Source: Psettodes erumei (taxonomy: Eukaryota > Chordata > Actinopteri > Pleuronectiformes > Psettodidae). From it: a DNA stretch of 64,000 nt. The first letter of the stretch is position 1. The number at the start of each line of letters is the position of its first letter. The DNA is taken from assembly GCA_016785225.1 (NCBI GenBank), contig JAFBJZ010000112.1, positions 2,046,001-2,110,000 of the forward strand, in the 5' to 3' direction. The position numbers were made by a program, and so were the translations under genes. Of the stretch, positions 39,101-53,100 are shown one piece after another. Below the pieces are notes generated by a model. The model saw only the letters and a list, made by a program, of their open reading frames with translations. It did no database searches and was not told where the DNA came from.

Positions 39101-41512
39101 TGGCACCTGGGGGGTCTAATCAGATTTCAGGGGGATCCAGTGCTACCCCGGCCTCCCCTCTAGGTCTGCCTCTTTTTACAATATATAAGTTGATGCTTAT
39201 GGTAACACGACAGACAATACTGCTACCATCTCAGCTCCCTGTTGACAAATGCTGTTCTTCTCACGCTCAGAATTAAGCGGCCACAACAGTCACAAAATAA
39301 GCATGTCACTCCATGGGTCCGGGGGTTCTTGCACTGTGGTGGGAACACGGTGCCTCCAGAACCACTAATTGTGGGGCTGCTCCTGTAATGTTTGAGCTAA
39401 CACGGACTAGTTCCTAGTAGTGGTGGGCGGATCGATCGAAATAGCGATAGTATCGATACAAAGTCAGTATCGGTATCGGAACGATACTAGCCTGGTGAGT
39501 TCGATTCTTTACTTTAAGTTCCGCTCTTGTTTGCAATGCTGCGGTTTCGGCAAAGAGGAAACAGCCAGGTTGCCGAACTCGCTGCTCCTGTGTCAGCGCA
39601 AAGCAGGCACACTTTGCCCCCCCCCCCTCTTGTGTTTAGATGTTGCACCGTCACATGAGTCACGTGACGTGATTTAGACGTGCAAAGCAAAAAGATTTTT
39701 CTTAAAACATTTGATAATAAAGCATTTTCTATTTAATTATAAACTTTGTCCTAATTCTGTCCTGGGTTTTAATTATTTAATAATAAAAAAGGAAACATCA
39801 TAAAAAACACTTAAGGTCATGAAAATTAATGAGATTTAGCAATTCAGTGATGCATCCGCCTTATTTATTGATAAGTATCGGTATTGGTATCGGCGATACT
39901 GGCCCGTATTTACTCGGTATTGGATCAATACCAAAATATGCAGTATCGCACACCACTAGTTCCTAGTTCCTGCTGTCGGAACCCATCTTATATCAGTACC
40001 TCATACAACCACAGGCAACTATCCCTTTCAAATGTTGAAAGGATGAATTATTTGAAGTGTTTCTTGAGTGGAGGAGTTTGACTTTCGGCCTCAGAGGTGT
40101 GCTGGTTGATCTAATTTGCACCTGGGACACAAGGTAGCTCTCTGCCAAACCAGAGGTGAAAGCGTACCTCGCATTGGTTGGAGACACACAGTGTTCTCTA
40201 ACCCACAGATCAAACCTTTACAGGTAGCAACGTGCCTCAGCATCCCTGAGATCCAGCAACCTAGCCACTTCCTGGCCTATAGAAGACATGCGGAGCATCT
40301 TTGGCTGTGCCGGGCTTGATTTACAACCACGCCGGCTGGAAGTTAACAGAGACTGAAGCGGGGTTATCCGTCTTGTCGCACCTCGCACCACTATTCGTCA
40401 CGATAGTTTACATGTCAGACGTTTTATTGCTTTCTGGATTATAGTGTTTCCCAGAGCCATAACAGGCAGATACTGACTGCTATGGTGCCATAAATCCAGA
40501 TGTCCATAGACAAAGGTAAACATAATGACATCTGTACTACTGGCTGAAGACATAAGAGGTCTGGAAAGTAAATGAGGAATTCTCATGTGCCAATCCTTCA
40601 TGTCTTGGCTGTTGGGCTGGTGTGCTCTTTTAATTGAGGTCATCTTTATTGCCTTTTATTGGTCTGGTTTTAGAATCTGGTTTAGTGTATTATAAAAGGT
40701 AAGGAGCAGATAGGCAGGGTTAATTAATATGTAAAACTAAATGAATGAAAAATTTGAGGTGCAGCATAATAGAGTGACATCATAAAAATAATAATAACGG
40801 AGTTCACTGATGATGCTATGATAGTTAATCATGGTAAACTATCTTGATGTAGAGAACATGACACATCAACACCAAGTGATGAAATCCAAAACGAGCCGGT
40901 CAAACCCACGTCCCTGCGTGGGTCTGTGCTGCTACTGCTCCGGCCACAAATAGTCAGCTCGTCATATCTATATGGCATAAGTGGGTTAGCTTTCCTCACA
41001 CTCACAGCACACCCTGAGGAGTTGCCGTTATAATCATGAACAATTAATGCGTACTGTTTCAGTCTCACTGTGCAGCGCCTGAACATTAGTCACGCGCACG
41101 TGTGCAATCTCCCTATGGGATTTCTCAGCGACTTCTCCCATGAACAATTAGATATTAGAGTAAAGCCATTCTCTCTGTAACTGTTTCATTCTCATACCAT
41201 AGAATGGCATCAGATGTTAATCCATGGTGAAATGTCCAGTCTTTGTGACTGTTGGGACTCCACACAGGTTTTTAACCAATTACAACCAAATGAGCAGTGA
41301 CTTTAGTGTTTCATTCCAAAACCTCCTCTTTACATCCCTGCTTCACCCAGATGCTCTGTCAAAGTCTGCCATCTAATTAACATGAGGACAGCATCAACAT
41401 GTAGACACCATGTAACAACACTGCTTGATAAGGTTGATCACAATCACACATCAAGATGAGGTAAAGAGATTGGTATTGATTAACACTTCCCTGAGGACAC
41501 ACGCTGAAATGG

Positions 41513-41547
<35 letters not shown>

Positions 41548-44119
41548 TTCCATTATAGAATGTGTCTTAGGAAAGCCATCAGAGGTCCTTTCATATGGTT
41601 CACATTATCCTGACACGATCCATGAAACCTCTATGTACAGAAATCATACGTTATCATTGTAATGACCAAGGCTTTTCTGATTAATCAAAATCTAGTGGAA
41701 TTTTTGTTTCATATTATACAAAATGTAGTTGTGTCTGTTTTCATGTGCAAATGCTGTTAAAGTGGAAATTACATTAAACTGTTTCTCACACGGCCTTGTT
41801 TCCATGCCAACGCTCTGGTAGAACATACAGTGAGCATTGCTGGGTTATTTCTCATTAACTACACCAGAAAGGGATAAATATTGTAGTGCTGCAATCCCAG
41901 TCAGTGTGTGTCCTTTCTCTTCCGCCACCACAGATTATCTCATCTGTTGCATGAATTCAAACTTGTTCTCTAACTGCCAATGTGATTTCAGAAAAACTGC
42001 CCCAGTTTGGGTGTTATATAACACAGCACCCAGTGTATTGTGAGGGGGAGATCAGATTTTCTGAGCCCTGCAGAGGACATAGATTAGCTCTGAGAATCAC
42101 CCCCACTTTGAATGACGGCACATCCACCCACTCCACCTCCAACTCTGAGAAGCAATGCAGAGAAGAAAAGAACCCCAACCCCCCTCAAAGCTGGAGCCTT
42201 GAGCATCTGGAAAAAGCATCGCTGACATACATACAGTCGGATCTTTATGTTACAGAAAAACATCTGAGGGAGATCAGGAGAACATGAATGTCCCTTTGAA
42301 ATCCCCTTTGCTGTTAGCTCAGATACACTGGTGAGACGACAGATCGTGACAGATTTAAAGGAAAGATGTGTCGGAGATGAGGATGGTACGTGAAAATAAA
42401 ATCTCTTCCGCTCTGTTCTCTTAAAGGAAGCCAGCAGGTGCCCATGGGAAGCTGACCTCAAGCACAGGCGTGGTGGACAGAGGAGAGTGAAATAAACATG
42501 CTGAATCTAAACATGACTTCATCTGAGTACATGGCTGCCCATCTGGAAGAGAACCCTGACCGTGGGCATGTTCTGAATCTGAATGCACCTCACACAGTCA
42601 TCTGCGAGCAGAGTTTTACAGATGCTACCTGTATGAGCTGTTTGAGAGAGTGAGCGTTTCGACCAGTCCGGTGCCTGTTGGAGGCTCTTCCTTTGGAACT
42701 GAAGCTGGTGGAGCAGACTTTTTTTTTAGCCGGTTGATCAACGGACTGAAATATCTCAAAATCTATTGGACAGATTGCCTTTAAATGTTGTCCAGCCGTC
42801 AGGTCATTGACTGCTGATTGTGGTGACTGACTCATGACACCTGCTGAGAGCTGCATGTCACGGGGACATGTCTCAGTATTTGCTCTGAAACCCTGATGGA
42901 TGACACGCAGTGCATCCAAGAGTCTGCTAAATATCAGGTGTGAGATTGTTAGCAGGCTGCCTTAGCGTTTAGCTCACAGCCTAGCTGTAGACTCTCAGTC
43001 CTGTCAGGGCGACAAGTCTCTAAAATGGCATTTACACCACAAGTGTGAACATTAAAAATGTATACTGCACTCAGATCAAGTGCCATGCTATTACAACTGC
43101 ACCTCCTTTCTTATTCCTCCTGCTGGAAGCTCACAGTTTGTTTGTGTTTTTGGTGTTATTTACTCAATTTTTATGATTTAATTATGTTGCCAGTTTCTAT
43201 CTCTTGCTGTTACCTTACAGTTTTGTGTCTGTTCTGTATCCTATAGTCACACTGAGGCCTGAGAACTGTCTTGCCCCTGTAGTTCCAGGTAGGGAAGTGT
43301 TCAGTGGTGAAGCTGGGGAACCGCTGTCAGAAAGTAGGACAGCGAGGGGAGGAGGGCTGGTGTGTAGCCTGCATTTGAGTCTCGCTCATCTTTGATCTTG
43401 ACCACGGTGGCTTAGTCTCTCATGCTCTCTGGCTGGCCCAGACACAGCGGTGGCCTATAAATACCTGCATGTGTTGCAGCCAGGTAACCTCAATATCTTG
43501 CAACAGCCTTGAGACCCAACGCTTCACACTAAGGTCCCTGCAAGCAGAATGACTGCTCACAGAGCACTGCCAGTCAATGCAGGAGAACAGGCTGAGATCA
43601 TGCAACAATCAAATCATACTACAGTAACAAGGGAAAGACATGAAGACACATCTGTGTTGTATTCCTGTTTAGGACTTTTTCACCTCTTATCTGCAGGTAG
43701 GACATTAAAATGAGTCATTTTTTCAGCAGGGCTACCTGCTGTGGTTATGTGTTACACATTCAGTGGGAGGCTCTCTTTGAACTGGTATGGGGCAACGCTG
43801 TACAACAACACTCTCTCACACACTGGCGGCAGCACACTAAACAATCAGCGAGCATACATCTCTCCCATGCAGTTTTCCAGCTCGAGCACCCCTTTGCTTT
43901 TCTACTTGTCTGCCACATTATTAGGCCACTAGACAATGAGACACACGCGCTCACCAGGACCCGGTCACAGGAAAAGTGAGCTCCTGATAGAGTCTCTGAC
44001 AGGACAGAACAAAGGGGAAACCCAATTGGCATGCATCAAACACATAAAATCCAGGTGTTGACAGACTTGTTGGTCCTGTGAGGCCTCAGTGAGAAATACA
44101 ACACAGTGGAGTGGGACAT

Positions 44120-44150
<31 letters not shown>

Positions 44151-47100
44151 GTATCCACAGACACAGAAACTGATTGCAGCGGGGAAAATGCAGAGTTCCA
44201 CCCAAAGCTGAATGTGAACACATCCACTGCAGAAAGGCTCCGTCGTGACCGTTTCCTCTTCCTGTTTCCTGCTACATGCTGCGACCCGAGATGAGTCAGT
44301 CCTCGGGGGAGGTGCTGCTGTAGCACGTGCACACACGGATGAATCTTGTTCAAAACTGAAAGTGGCCAGATGTGATCCCCGCACACATCAGCAGTTAACT
44401 TCCAGGTAGAATTAGAGCACTTTACTTTACAAAAGGACTGAATGCTCTGTTCTACTGGTGGGCTTCTTTGAAGCTAAAAATAACCCAATGTTGTGTTTTT
44501 GATCAAATTAATCAATGTTGATTTCTTTTTGGATATTTCCCTATTGAATTGTTAAGAATTTCATTTATCCACCACATGATAAGATTCTCTTCAGGTAACA
44601 AAATGTGGTTAAATTGGGAAAAAAAACAGAACAGAAAAAAATTGGGGAAAAAATGAATGAAATCTGAAGACATTTAAAACAACTTTCATGGAGTCCTATT
44701 GGTTCTTAATGTTTGGTCATATTTTCAAACCAGCTTTCAGCCTTCTTGCTGGAACATGAAAAAATAAATTGTCCAGCCTGATGCTTCTCTCATTCGAATT
44801 TAGTAGTTGAGAGGCGCTTGTTTTTAACAATCCTTGTGGCCCATAGTGATGGTCCATGCAGACAAGCTCATGCCTCACTCACCCTCCTGCTGTATTCACC
44901 TCATGGAAGAGCGAACAGATTCCCATGTTTCCAGCATGTCAGCGCTCATGTGACTGTACAGTTGAATGAGGTGTGCACACCCCCACAAAACCCCCTTCTG
45001 ATCACCGGGTGGTGGTTGCTACAGCATGCAGTGTGCCCACAGATATCCGCAATCATCAAAGAAGGTTCTCTCAAGAGAGAGCATCCAGCTGGAACAGCAG
45101 AGAGCCATCTTCTCCCCACCGGGGCTGCTGTGGTGTGTTCTCTGCATGTGTCTGTGCATTCAAGCTCCATAAAGAAGTGTGTTTCCTGCATCATGCTGTC
45201 AGTCACTTGGATTCCAGGAATTATCACAGAATACCCCAGCTTCAAAGCAGATAAGACTCTCACTCCATTCATAGCTTTTTCTGCCCCAGCATGGACACTG
45301 AAACTTCAGGTAAATGTCCACCATTGCAGTTGGAGCAAACATTTGTACAGGAACCAGACAATATAGATTCTCTGTGCAGCACCAGCTGAACTCAGGTTTT
45401 TAGAACAACTCAGCTAACCAGCCCAAATATTGTAAGTCAGGGTAGAGAGACTCTACAACCCCAGCAGGTATGACTGTGAGTCTGAGCACTCAGCATACAC
45501 ACTGTGACTTCCTGCATGACATACCTATATCCCCAGCCATAAATCTACCACAAATATCTCAGCTGACAAACTACACAGCTCTTTCTAAAAGTAAACACTG
45601 CATTTTACGAGTTAGAACGCCTGCCAGGAAGAGGACTGTGCTGCAGCTTTCAGCCAGTAAAATCCAGCCAGCTGTTTTTGCATCCTTTCTGCAGAGAACA
45701 TCAAGCTGGTGTGCACAGCTGCACAAGTTTTGCACAGTTTTTGGCCAACAGAATGGCATCACTTCTGTGTTCTGTATGTGGATGAAAAACATGTGAAAGA
45801 GCAGAGTATCTTCTTACACAGCCCCCTGCTGCAACGTCGGGAAGTCAGAACTACACGACTCTGCGGAGGGTATGAAGAAGAGAAGAGGGAAAATAAGAGA
45901 GATAAGAGAGTGAGAGAGGTAGAATTAACTGACTGTTATCATATTACATTACTGTTTAAACAGGCATTTGCAGTGCATCTGCATTGATGTTCATGACCAA
46001 CTAATTCTAATGAATATAATGTGAAATAATGGTCCAGCTAACATTAGTTTGGTCATCTCATGGAAGTCATCAAGATGAAGCCTTTTGGATGAGAGGTGAA
46101 ACATCTTCAAAGACCTACAAAGTAAGTCCAGTTGATTTCAATCAAAATTTCCTTGAGATAACCATGACCTGGGCAAATGAGAATATTTACAGCCTCATTA
46201 GCTTGGTCATGTTAACATTAACATGAACCACTTCACCAGTCCTCCTGTCAGCGACTCTTCCTGTCACAGAGCCTCAGAGCTCCTCTTTACAAAAACAAAA
46301 AAAATGTGTGGAGGAGTAAATGACAATAAATACACTGTAAAGTACAGTTCCATTTACTTGAGCAGCTTTAGCCAACAGGAGCAGCAGCAGCAGCATCCCT
46401 GCCTCACCATGATGGGGATGTAAGGCTGTGCATTACGTGGCTGATGACTTGATGTGCTGTAGGTGGCTTCACAGCTCTTGAAGGCTGAGGGTTTAACTGA
46501 TGGCCACCTAAAAAGCCATTTAAAACCCCTACATCCACCTGATCATAGCAATGAATTGGGAGTAACCTCCATCATATTCAGAGGTGGGGATTAATGATGG
46601 GCAGATATGTGTTTTTTTTTTTTTTTTAAATAAATCAACCCAACATACTGATGATGCAACCAACTAATGGTAGCTCTTCAAACCACTGTTACTGCAGCTT
46701 AGCCATGCAAGACAGGGATACAACCCTGAGTGTCCATTATCACGTAACAGACATTCGATATCTGCTGGAGAGAGCTCCACTGAAGGACAAAGCAAAGAGG
46801 TGGACAGGGGGTAAGGATGACACCAATCAATAAAGTCTTGCTGTCTGTCTGCTTCTTCCTTCAATTTCCCCTCCCCCGGTCCAACCTTTTCGAGAGAAGA
46901 TTGTAGATACTAGATCCTAGAAGATACAAGAAGATGGTAATAAAGCCCATTGGAGCACAGCTGACACAGGTCTGTTCTTCACAGAATGAGTGTGAATTAA
47001 AACCGAGGAAACCTCGAAGCCATAAAACTGTTGCAGGGTAGTTACCAATGTGGGGATTTCACTGCAGATGGCCAGATAGAATATGATGCAGCTGCAAAAA

Positions 47101-50100
47101 CAAGAGCATGTTCCCTCAGTCTCTTCTTGCCAGGTTATTTACATATTGTACAGACACATGCAGGTGTGGCATCTCCTGGCCCATCAAAATGAACTTACAG
47201 TGCAGAAAAATGTGCAGATGATCTGAAGTCACTGGACCACAAGAAGTCCAGAGCGATTCAGTGTCAATTCAGTGTCTAAAATTTGATGTATAACTTCTTT
47301 TTTTTAAATGATGCGATTCCACAAAACAATGGTAGGTTTCCCGAGTTTGGAGAAATGTGTCTTTCAATTACTAAGAAATAAAAATAGGAAATTAGTAAAT
47401 ATATATATATATGTATAAGTTTTAGTGTTTTTAAGGTCCAAAAAAAAAGTCACTATTGTTTTTTTAATTGTATTTATTGCATTGTGCATTCAGGTAATAC
47501 ATTGTTTCACACTGGGATAAGTGCATGGGCTGATGACTGAAGCGGCTGACACTTGAGCTGGCAAATCTGTGGTCAGTGAGGACTCTGACTGAATGAAAAG
47601 CACAGCACATTCCATAGGATCCTAAATTTAAGTATGCTGACTTAAATTAAACAGGTCAGTCTCAGAATATCATTTTTTTTCCAAGAATCCAGCAACTTTG
47701 ACTCATGTGACTGAGTGTGGAAGGCTCCTGTCAGCACTTTGATTCTATTTCTTCTTTTTTTCTTGTGGAGATGACTGGAATTAGTGGTAAAATGGAAGTG
47801 AGACAGTTTGTCACTGACTCACAAGGGATGGGTCATGTCACAACCAAGGATACGTGATGTGTTCTGGTTTAGGAAACAACATGATCATCAAAACACATTT
47901 TCGCTAAATCTGTTGATACAGGAAATATCCATATTTGTAGTTTAAAACAGTTTGAATACAGAATTGAAAAGATGAAGTGAGGTCTTTTGTATGTTTTCTT
48001 TGCACTGTTTGGTTTTCCACTGCAGAGCTACAGTGTATATCACTGCTTATGATAAGACACAATAAAATAACTTTAATACTCAGGATTTCTCTCCTGCATC
48101 AATAATCTTACAAAAGGATATCATTGAAAAGAGTGGATCAACACCTTTCAATACCTTCTCTGAATACCTCACATCACTGAGTGTGGTGCTTTCTCATCCT
48201 TCCTCTTCCTCTGCCAGGTGTGTATCAGTGTGTGTGCAGGGCCAACAACCCTAGATGTGTCTACTAGACAGATGTGCAAACCAGATGTCCCTGCATTGAG
48301 AGGAAAGGGCCGCAGACGGGCCTCCTGTGTTCATCACTGCCTTTTCCCACATCGCAGCTACATTTCAACTCCAAGAACCCTGACGAGCCAAAAACTGTGC
48401 GTCACATGTAAAGACACAAGCTCTCACTTCTCCTTTTCACTCAAGTCATGTTGCCTCAGGACTCTTTCTTCTCCCTGGGTTTTGACTCTCAGGCTGTGAG
48501 GTAAAGGCTGTCTCTCGAGCGTTCAGCTGAAAACATGTCCGGTGCAGCAGCAGGCTGGAAAACACCTTAAGGAAGCCGAGCCAGAGTCTAAAGACTACCA
48601 CACAAACCCTACCACAGACAGGCACATCTGATCTTTCATTCAGGAGGAGTAGTAGTCCAGCAGCTATTTAAAAAAAGAAAAACATTGGGGTGGCAGCTTC
48701 TCTCATTCCCTCAGTCCAGCGGCCTCTGCAGAGTCAGCCAAGTGAGGATTACAGGGACGGCTTGCTGTCTAATTTCAGAAATGCTCAATTCACTCTGGGC
48801 AAAGTGAGATTCACTCGAGAGAGTCGTCAGTGTGTTCAGCCTGAGCAAACTGAAACCACAGGGGGAAAATGAAACTGAAAACCAGCCTGTGCCTGAAAGC
48901 TGAAGTAAAGTTTTATTATCTCATCTGCAACTGTTGACATGGAGCCAGTTAGAGACACGTCATGTATTTATTGTTTTGAACTTTGAATCTTTGTTGTTGT
49001 TATTTTAAAGAGCTTTAAACAACTGGAGGAAATGGTGATTTAAATATATAAATGTTAAAGTTTGACATTTGGGACATTCACATCTTCACATTGCTGCTGA
49101 GCATTAGATGAGAAGAGCGATACCAGCAGGTTAGCTTAGTTTAGCATACCAGACATTCAGAGACACATCACTTGGCTCCGTTTGATCTATACAACTGGAA
49201 ATATCAATAACAATGGGAAATGTATAATATCTAAGTCGTGTAACCAAACCATCTGGCATTTATTACAGATTGCTTATTTTTTTTTATTATGTTTTAGCTG
49301 CTCAATCCTTTTATTCTTCTAATGCATTTGTGTGTATCTTTACCCCTTTCTATTCTACTGTACTGTGCTGGACTGCACGTTAACACATAATACTGTTTCT
49401 CTGAATTACAAAACCATGAGGATGAGCCGACCTACATCTGCCTCTGTTGCTCCTCTGTAGATGCTCTGTGAGAATATTTCCCTGCAAGGCTGCAGAAAGA
49501 AACTTGCCAGCAGTCCAAATGTATTTTAATTATAGAAAGCTTAATGAATAGATGACTTAATATTCTCTACCTCTTAATTCAGCTCAGCAAGCCAGCAGAA
49601 AAGAACATTCGAGAGCATCTGCAAATGAGCTGATGACCGTATCTAATAAAAGAAAATCGACAGTGCACTGAATGTGGCTTCATCATTAACGTACTCATCT
49701 GAGAGGCAGCATTAGCACATCTTTTGTGAGTCAAAGCTTTCATTAAGTGAATATTTTTAAGGGGATCTTGGCCAATTAATGGAATTGCATTTATGAGCAA
49801 CAAGAAGGCGATCTCCGGCATGATCAGGAGGCAACTTGCAAGTTCAGTCAAATAAGGGGATGTGACTGCTCATGTTCAACTGCACCACAGTGTCACGTAT
49901 CTTCATTTCTCAAGTTAATGTCTCTCATTACTTTTCTCTGATCTGCAGGGTCACAATGTGGAGAGGTTTTCTTTCCATTCACTTTCCATTCACTGACATG
50001 AATCGATCACGTCAAGTTGTTTGGTGATGACGTATTTGTTCTCCACACAAAACTTCTGATAATGAGGCACAAAACCAAAATGCTGTTTCCATTTGTCCTG

Positions 50101-53100
50101 AACAAGAGATGTGTTTCTCTGCTGATATGATGTTCCTGAGTGTATACTACAGGGCTGATTAACAGCATGCTGTGTACAGGTGGCCTTTGATCTCAATACC
50201 ACTCACAATACTATAATAGTGGGAATGTTTTACAGAGGAGGGTGATGACAACTAATCAATCAACAGGATTCTTCCTGTGTTTCTTCCTCCACACATTTCA
50301 AGCTGATGTACAGGAGCCCTCCGTCCCATAGCCCCCTCACACCGTGTACAACAGCTCCAGCAGCATCACCCTCTCTCCGCTCAAGGCCGAGCTTCCTAAT
50401 TAACACCCCCCGGGGTTGACTTCAGGAGGGCAGCAGCAGCAGGGCTGTCAAAGAGCCGCAGACACACCGTCACAGCACTACAAGCAAAGACCGAGTCCCA
50501 TCAAAGTAACGAACCCCAGGCCAGACTTTTAACCCCTCGTAAAGTCTGCACACTGAGGCATTTTCACTCTAATGAGAGGAAGCGATAAAGCTGCTGGGCC
50601 ATGTTGCTGACTTCAGCTTTAGCTTAGAGATTAGGAGTGCGAGGAAAGCTGCTGTGTGGCTTCACACTGTGATGATTAGCACCTGCGATGCCAGGAACAA
50701 CATCCACTAACGGTGCTGCAGACATGACCCACAGAAGCTGCTGCAAATAAGAAAAAATCATCCAAAATGTGGTTGTGAAATCAAAAGCCAGCCTTATGTG
50801 ACTCTCATTTAAACACTGGATTTCATGCATGCTCATTACAATCAAAGCAAAGAAGGAGAGTGGCTGTACAAACATGTTTGACTAATTCAGTTCAGCCTGA
50901 GGGACAACTGGACCATAAAGCGAGGGTGGATGCAGACAAGAACCAGAGGCCTCATTTATAAATGCTGCGTGCACACAAAAAGTTGAGATCTATGAAAAAT
51001 AACTGCACCTTGTACACATGTGCGACCCATGCTTGGGAACATTTTCAGGTGATGAACTGAAGCCACGCTGTTATTTTACATGCATAATGATGCCTCTCAT
51101 GTTTATTTTCACTTGTTGATCCACTTCACCATGAACATTATTTATGTTTCCACTGAGCCATAATTATTCCATAAGCACCTTTCAGTTGTAAAAGATAGAA
51201 ACTGACTCTGAAAGTCTGCTCAGTATTTATATCAGTGCTGCAGTGAACATGACTGTTCTGTCACTTCTCCACCTGAACCAACACATCTTCACAACCTGCA
51301 CATATGGACTCACATATGGAGCCTGGAAATGAAGCCAGTGACAGTGACAACAACAATCAGAAAGATTCCTTGTCTTGGTATTCCTCATGATAAAGAACTA
51401 CTGATCATTTCTATACATCAGCATTTATATTAAGACTGATCCACATACACATATTTCCAAGTGGACTGTAGACTAAATTATGAAAGGGACGTTGCATGGT
51501 TTTGAAAATCTGATTATATATATTTCAGCATCTTAGTTAATCTTTTACACTGTTTTAAAAAACAGGGCCTCTACCTCTCTGCGTGTGACTGATTGATCCC
51601 GCCTTACCTTTCCAAAGTCCCTGACGTCAAAAAGGTCAAAGGCCTCGAACAGCTCGCTCTTCTTCATGCCAAACATCTCGCTGCACGCCGCCAGGAAAGT
51701 CCTGATGTTCTTCAGGCACAGGAACTGTGTGAGGGAGGACAGAACAGGTTCATCTGTGAGTGACACACACAGACACGCACACAGGATATGATGGGTTATT
51801 ATCTTTCATTTTCATTTCCAAAGAATGCGTTGCTTTTCCACTCTGCCTGCTGGCTGTTTGATCAGGGTGTGTAGCTGAGCACAGCTCTGAAAGATGGATG
51901 AAACTGTGTTTATAGCCACCATGAGAACATGTTGGCTCATTAATATCATGCATTTCCTGTAGAAATAGGCCAGTGGAGTCGTGGCTAATTAGGAAGAGAA
52001 CAGGGACAGAACATTATTTACTCCTACTGAAACAGTATGAAGTCACCCGCACTAGGGTGATGTAATCAGAAACACTATTCATAGTGGACGTGAAGAGATC
52101 CCTTTCTAACATGACAGGGGACCAGAGACACAGTCCTCACTCCGTCCTGCGCTGTAGTCAGAGGTGTATGTGAAGCAGATCCAAGGCTTCAGCATCCTGG
52201 ATTAGTGAAGACAAGTGGATGTCATCATGGACACAACATGTATTACCACAACCCCCTACAAAAACCCCAAAGAGAGTAACAAAGTTGTTGCCAACAATAA
52301 AGTAACATAGCGCAAGTCTGTTCAGGAAAAGTACAGAAAAGGTTCATTCTTGTACATGAGCTTCAATAAAGAAGTAATTCCTCCAATAAATGAGGTCGCT
52401 TTACTAACAGCGCCTCGTTTGCAGTCTAAACCCTGAGCTAATGGTGCTAATGGGGCTTCAACCAGGAGCTATTTATCCACATTGTGCGCTAAACCCTGGC
52501 CAAGAACGCCAACAAAACTGAGAGAAATGAGAAGTCACAGTGTCACACAGGGCTTTTTGTATGACGGGCAGAGGAAGGCGGGAAGAGGAAGGTGTCAACA
52601 CACTGTAGTTAGCCAACATGCTGTATCTGCAACTTAACGCCCATCAGCCTTCCTGTAGCTGATACAGGATGGAACAAAAAAAGGATGCTGATGAAAGAGA
52701 TGGCTTTTGCTGCCTCACTGTGCACCACAGTGTTGGGACTGGGCTGACACACATGACCTCATCTGTACACGCGGACTTGAGTTGGTTATTGTTAGACAGC
52801 AGCAGCATTTCCTTTACCCCAAACTGTAAATGTCTGCAGTGGTTCACGTTAACCTGTCACGAGCCGACCATCACATGTAAGTAATGTGGTGAGTGATCTG
52901 TGTGAGTAACAACATCTCACAGCCAACAGAAATGAAGTGACCAGCTGTGTGGTTGTGGCTCATGCATTTGAGCAGAGGGGCATCGTGGCTGCATCAGTAC
53001 AAGAACTAAAAGAAACTCCAACAGGGCGAGAAAAGGCAGAGGAGAGTCTGAATTTGCCACCAAACAGGCAAGTGCAGCAGTGTTCAAAAAGCAGTGCTTA

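Larger units (their letters stand above)
38124..39972 (+). repeat. interspersed repeat family, copy A, with two nested insertions
   Basis: Outer blocks match the copies at 54191 and 59130: cccctgaaggcaattt, tacctcata caggaggtgac, atctcagctccctgttga, acgctcagaatt, and the end gactagttcct. Two younger elements interrupt it (38305-39174 and 39418-39958). Ends are close to CAGGAACT inverted words. Class not assigned. Confidence 0.75.
31046..51607 (-). other. intron 2 (20.6 kb)
   Basis: The largest intron; no exon recognised on either strand. It holds most of the mobile-element debris: a repeat copy at about 38124-39972 with two insertions inside it, a fish-type repeat at 42725-43040, the GATA array at 36042 and (CA)n tracts at 33389, 41517 and 44123. 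Long ORFs here have no recognisable domain and several cross microsatellites. Confidence 0.85.

Noticed and set aside
44818..45366. 182-codon plus-strand ORF in intron 2
   Set aside because: Longest ORF in the window but overlapped by similar ORFs in other frames; composition is random and no motif is seen.
50940..51110. Possible MITE starting cctcatttataaatgctgcg
   Set aside because: The phrase resembles a fish repeat head, but I could not find a matching second end, so it is not listed as a feature.
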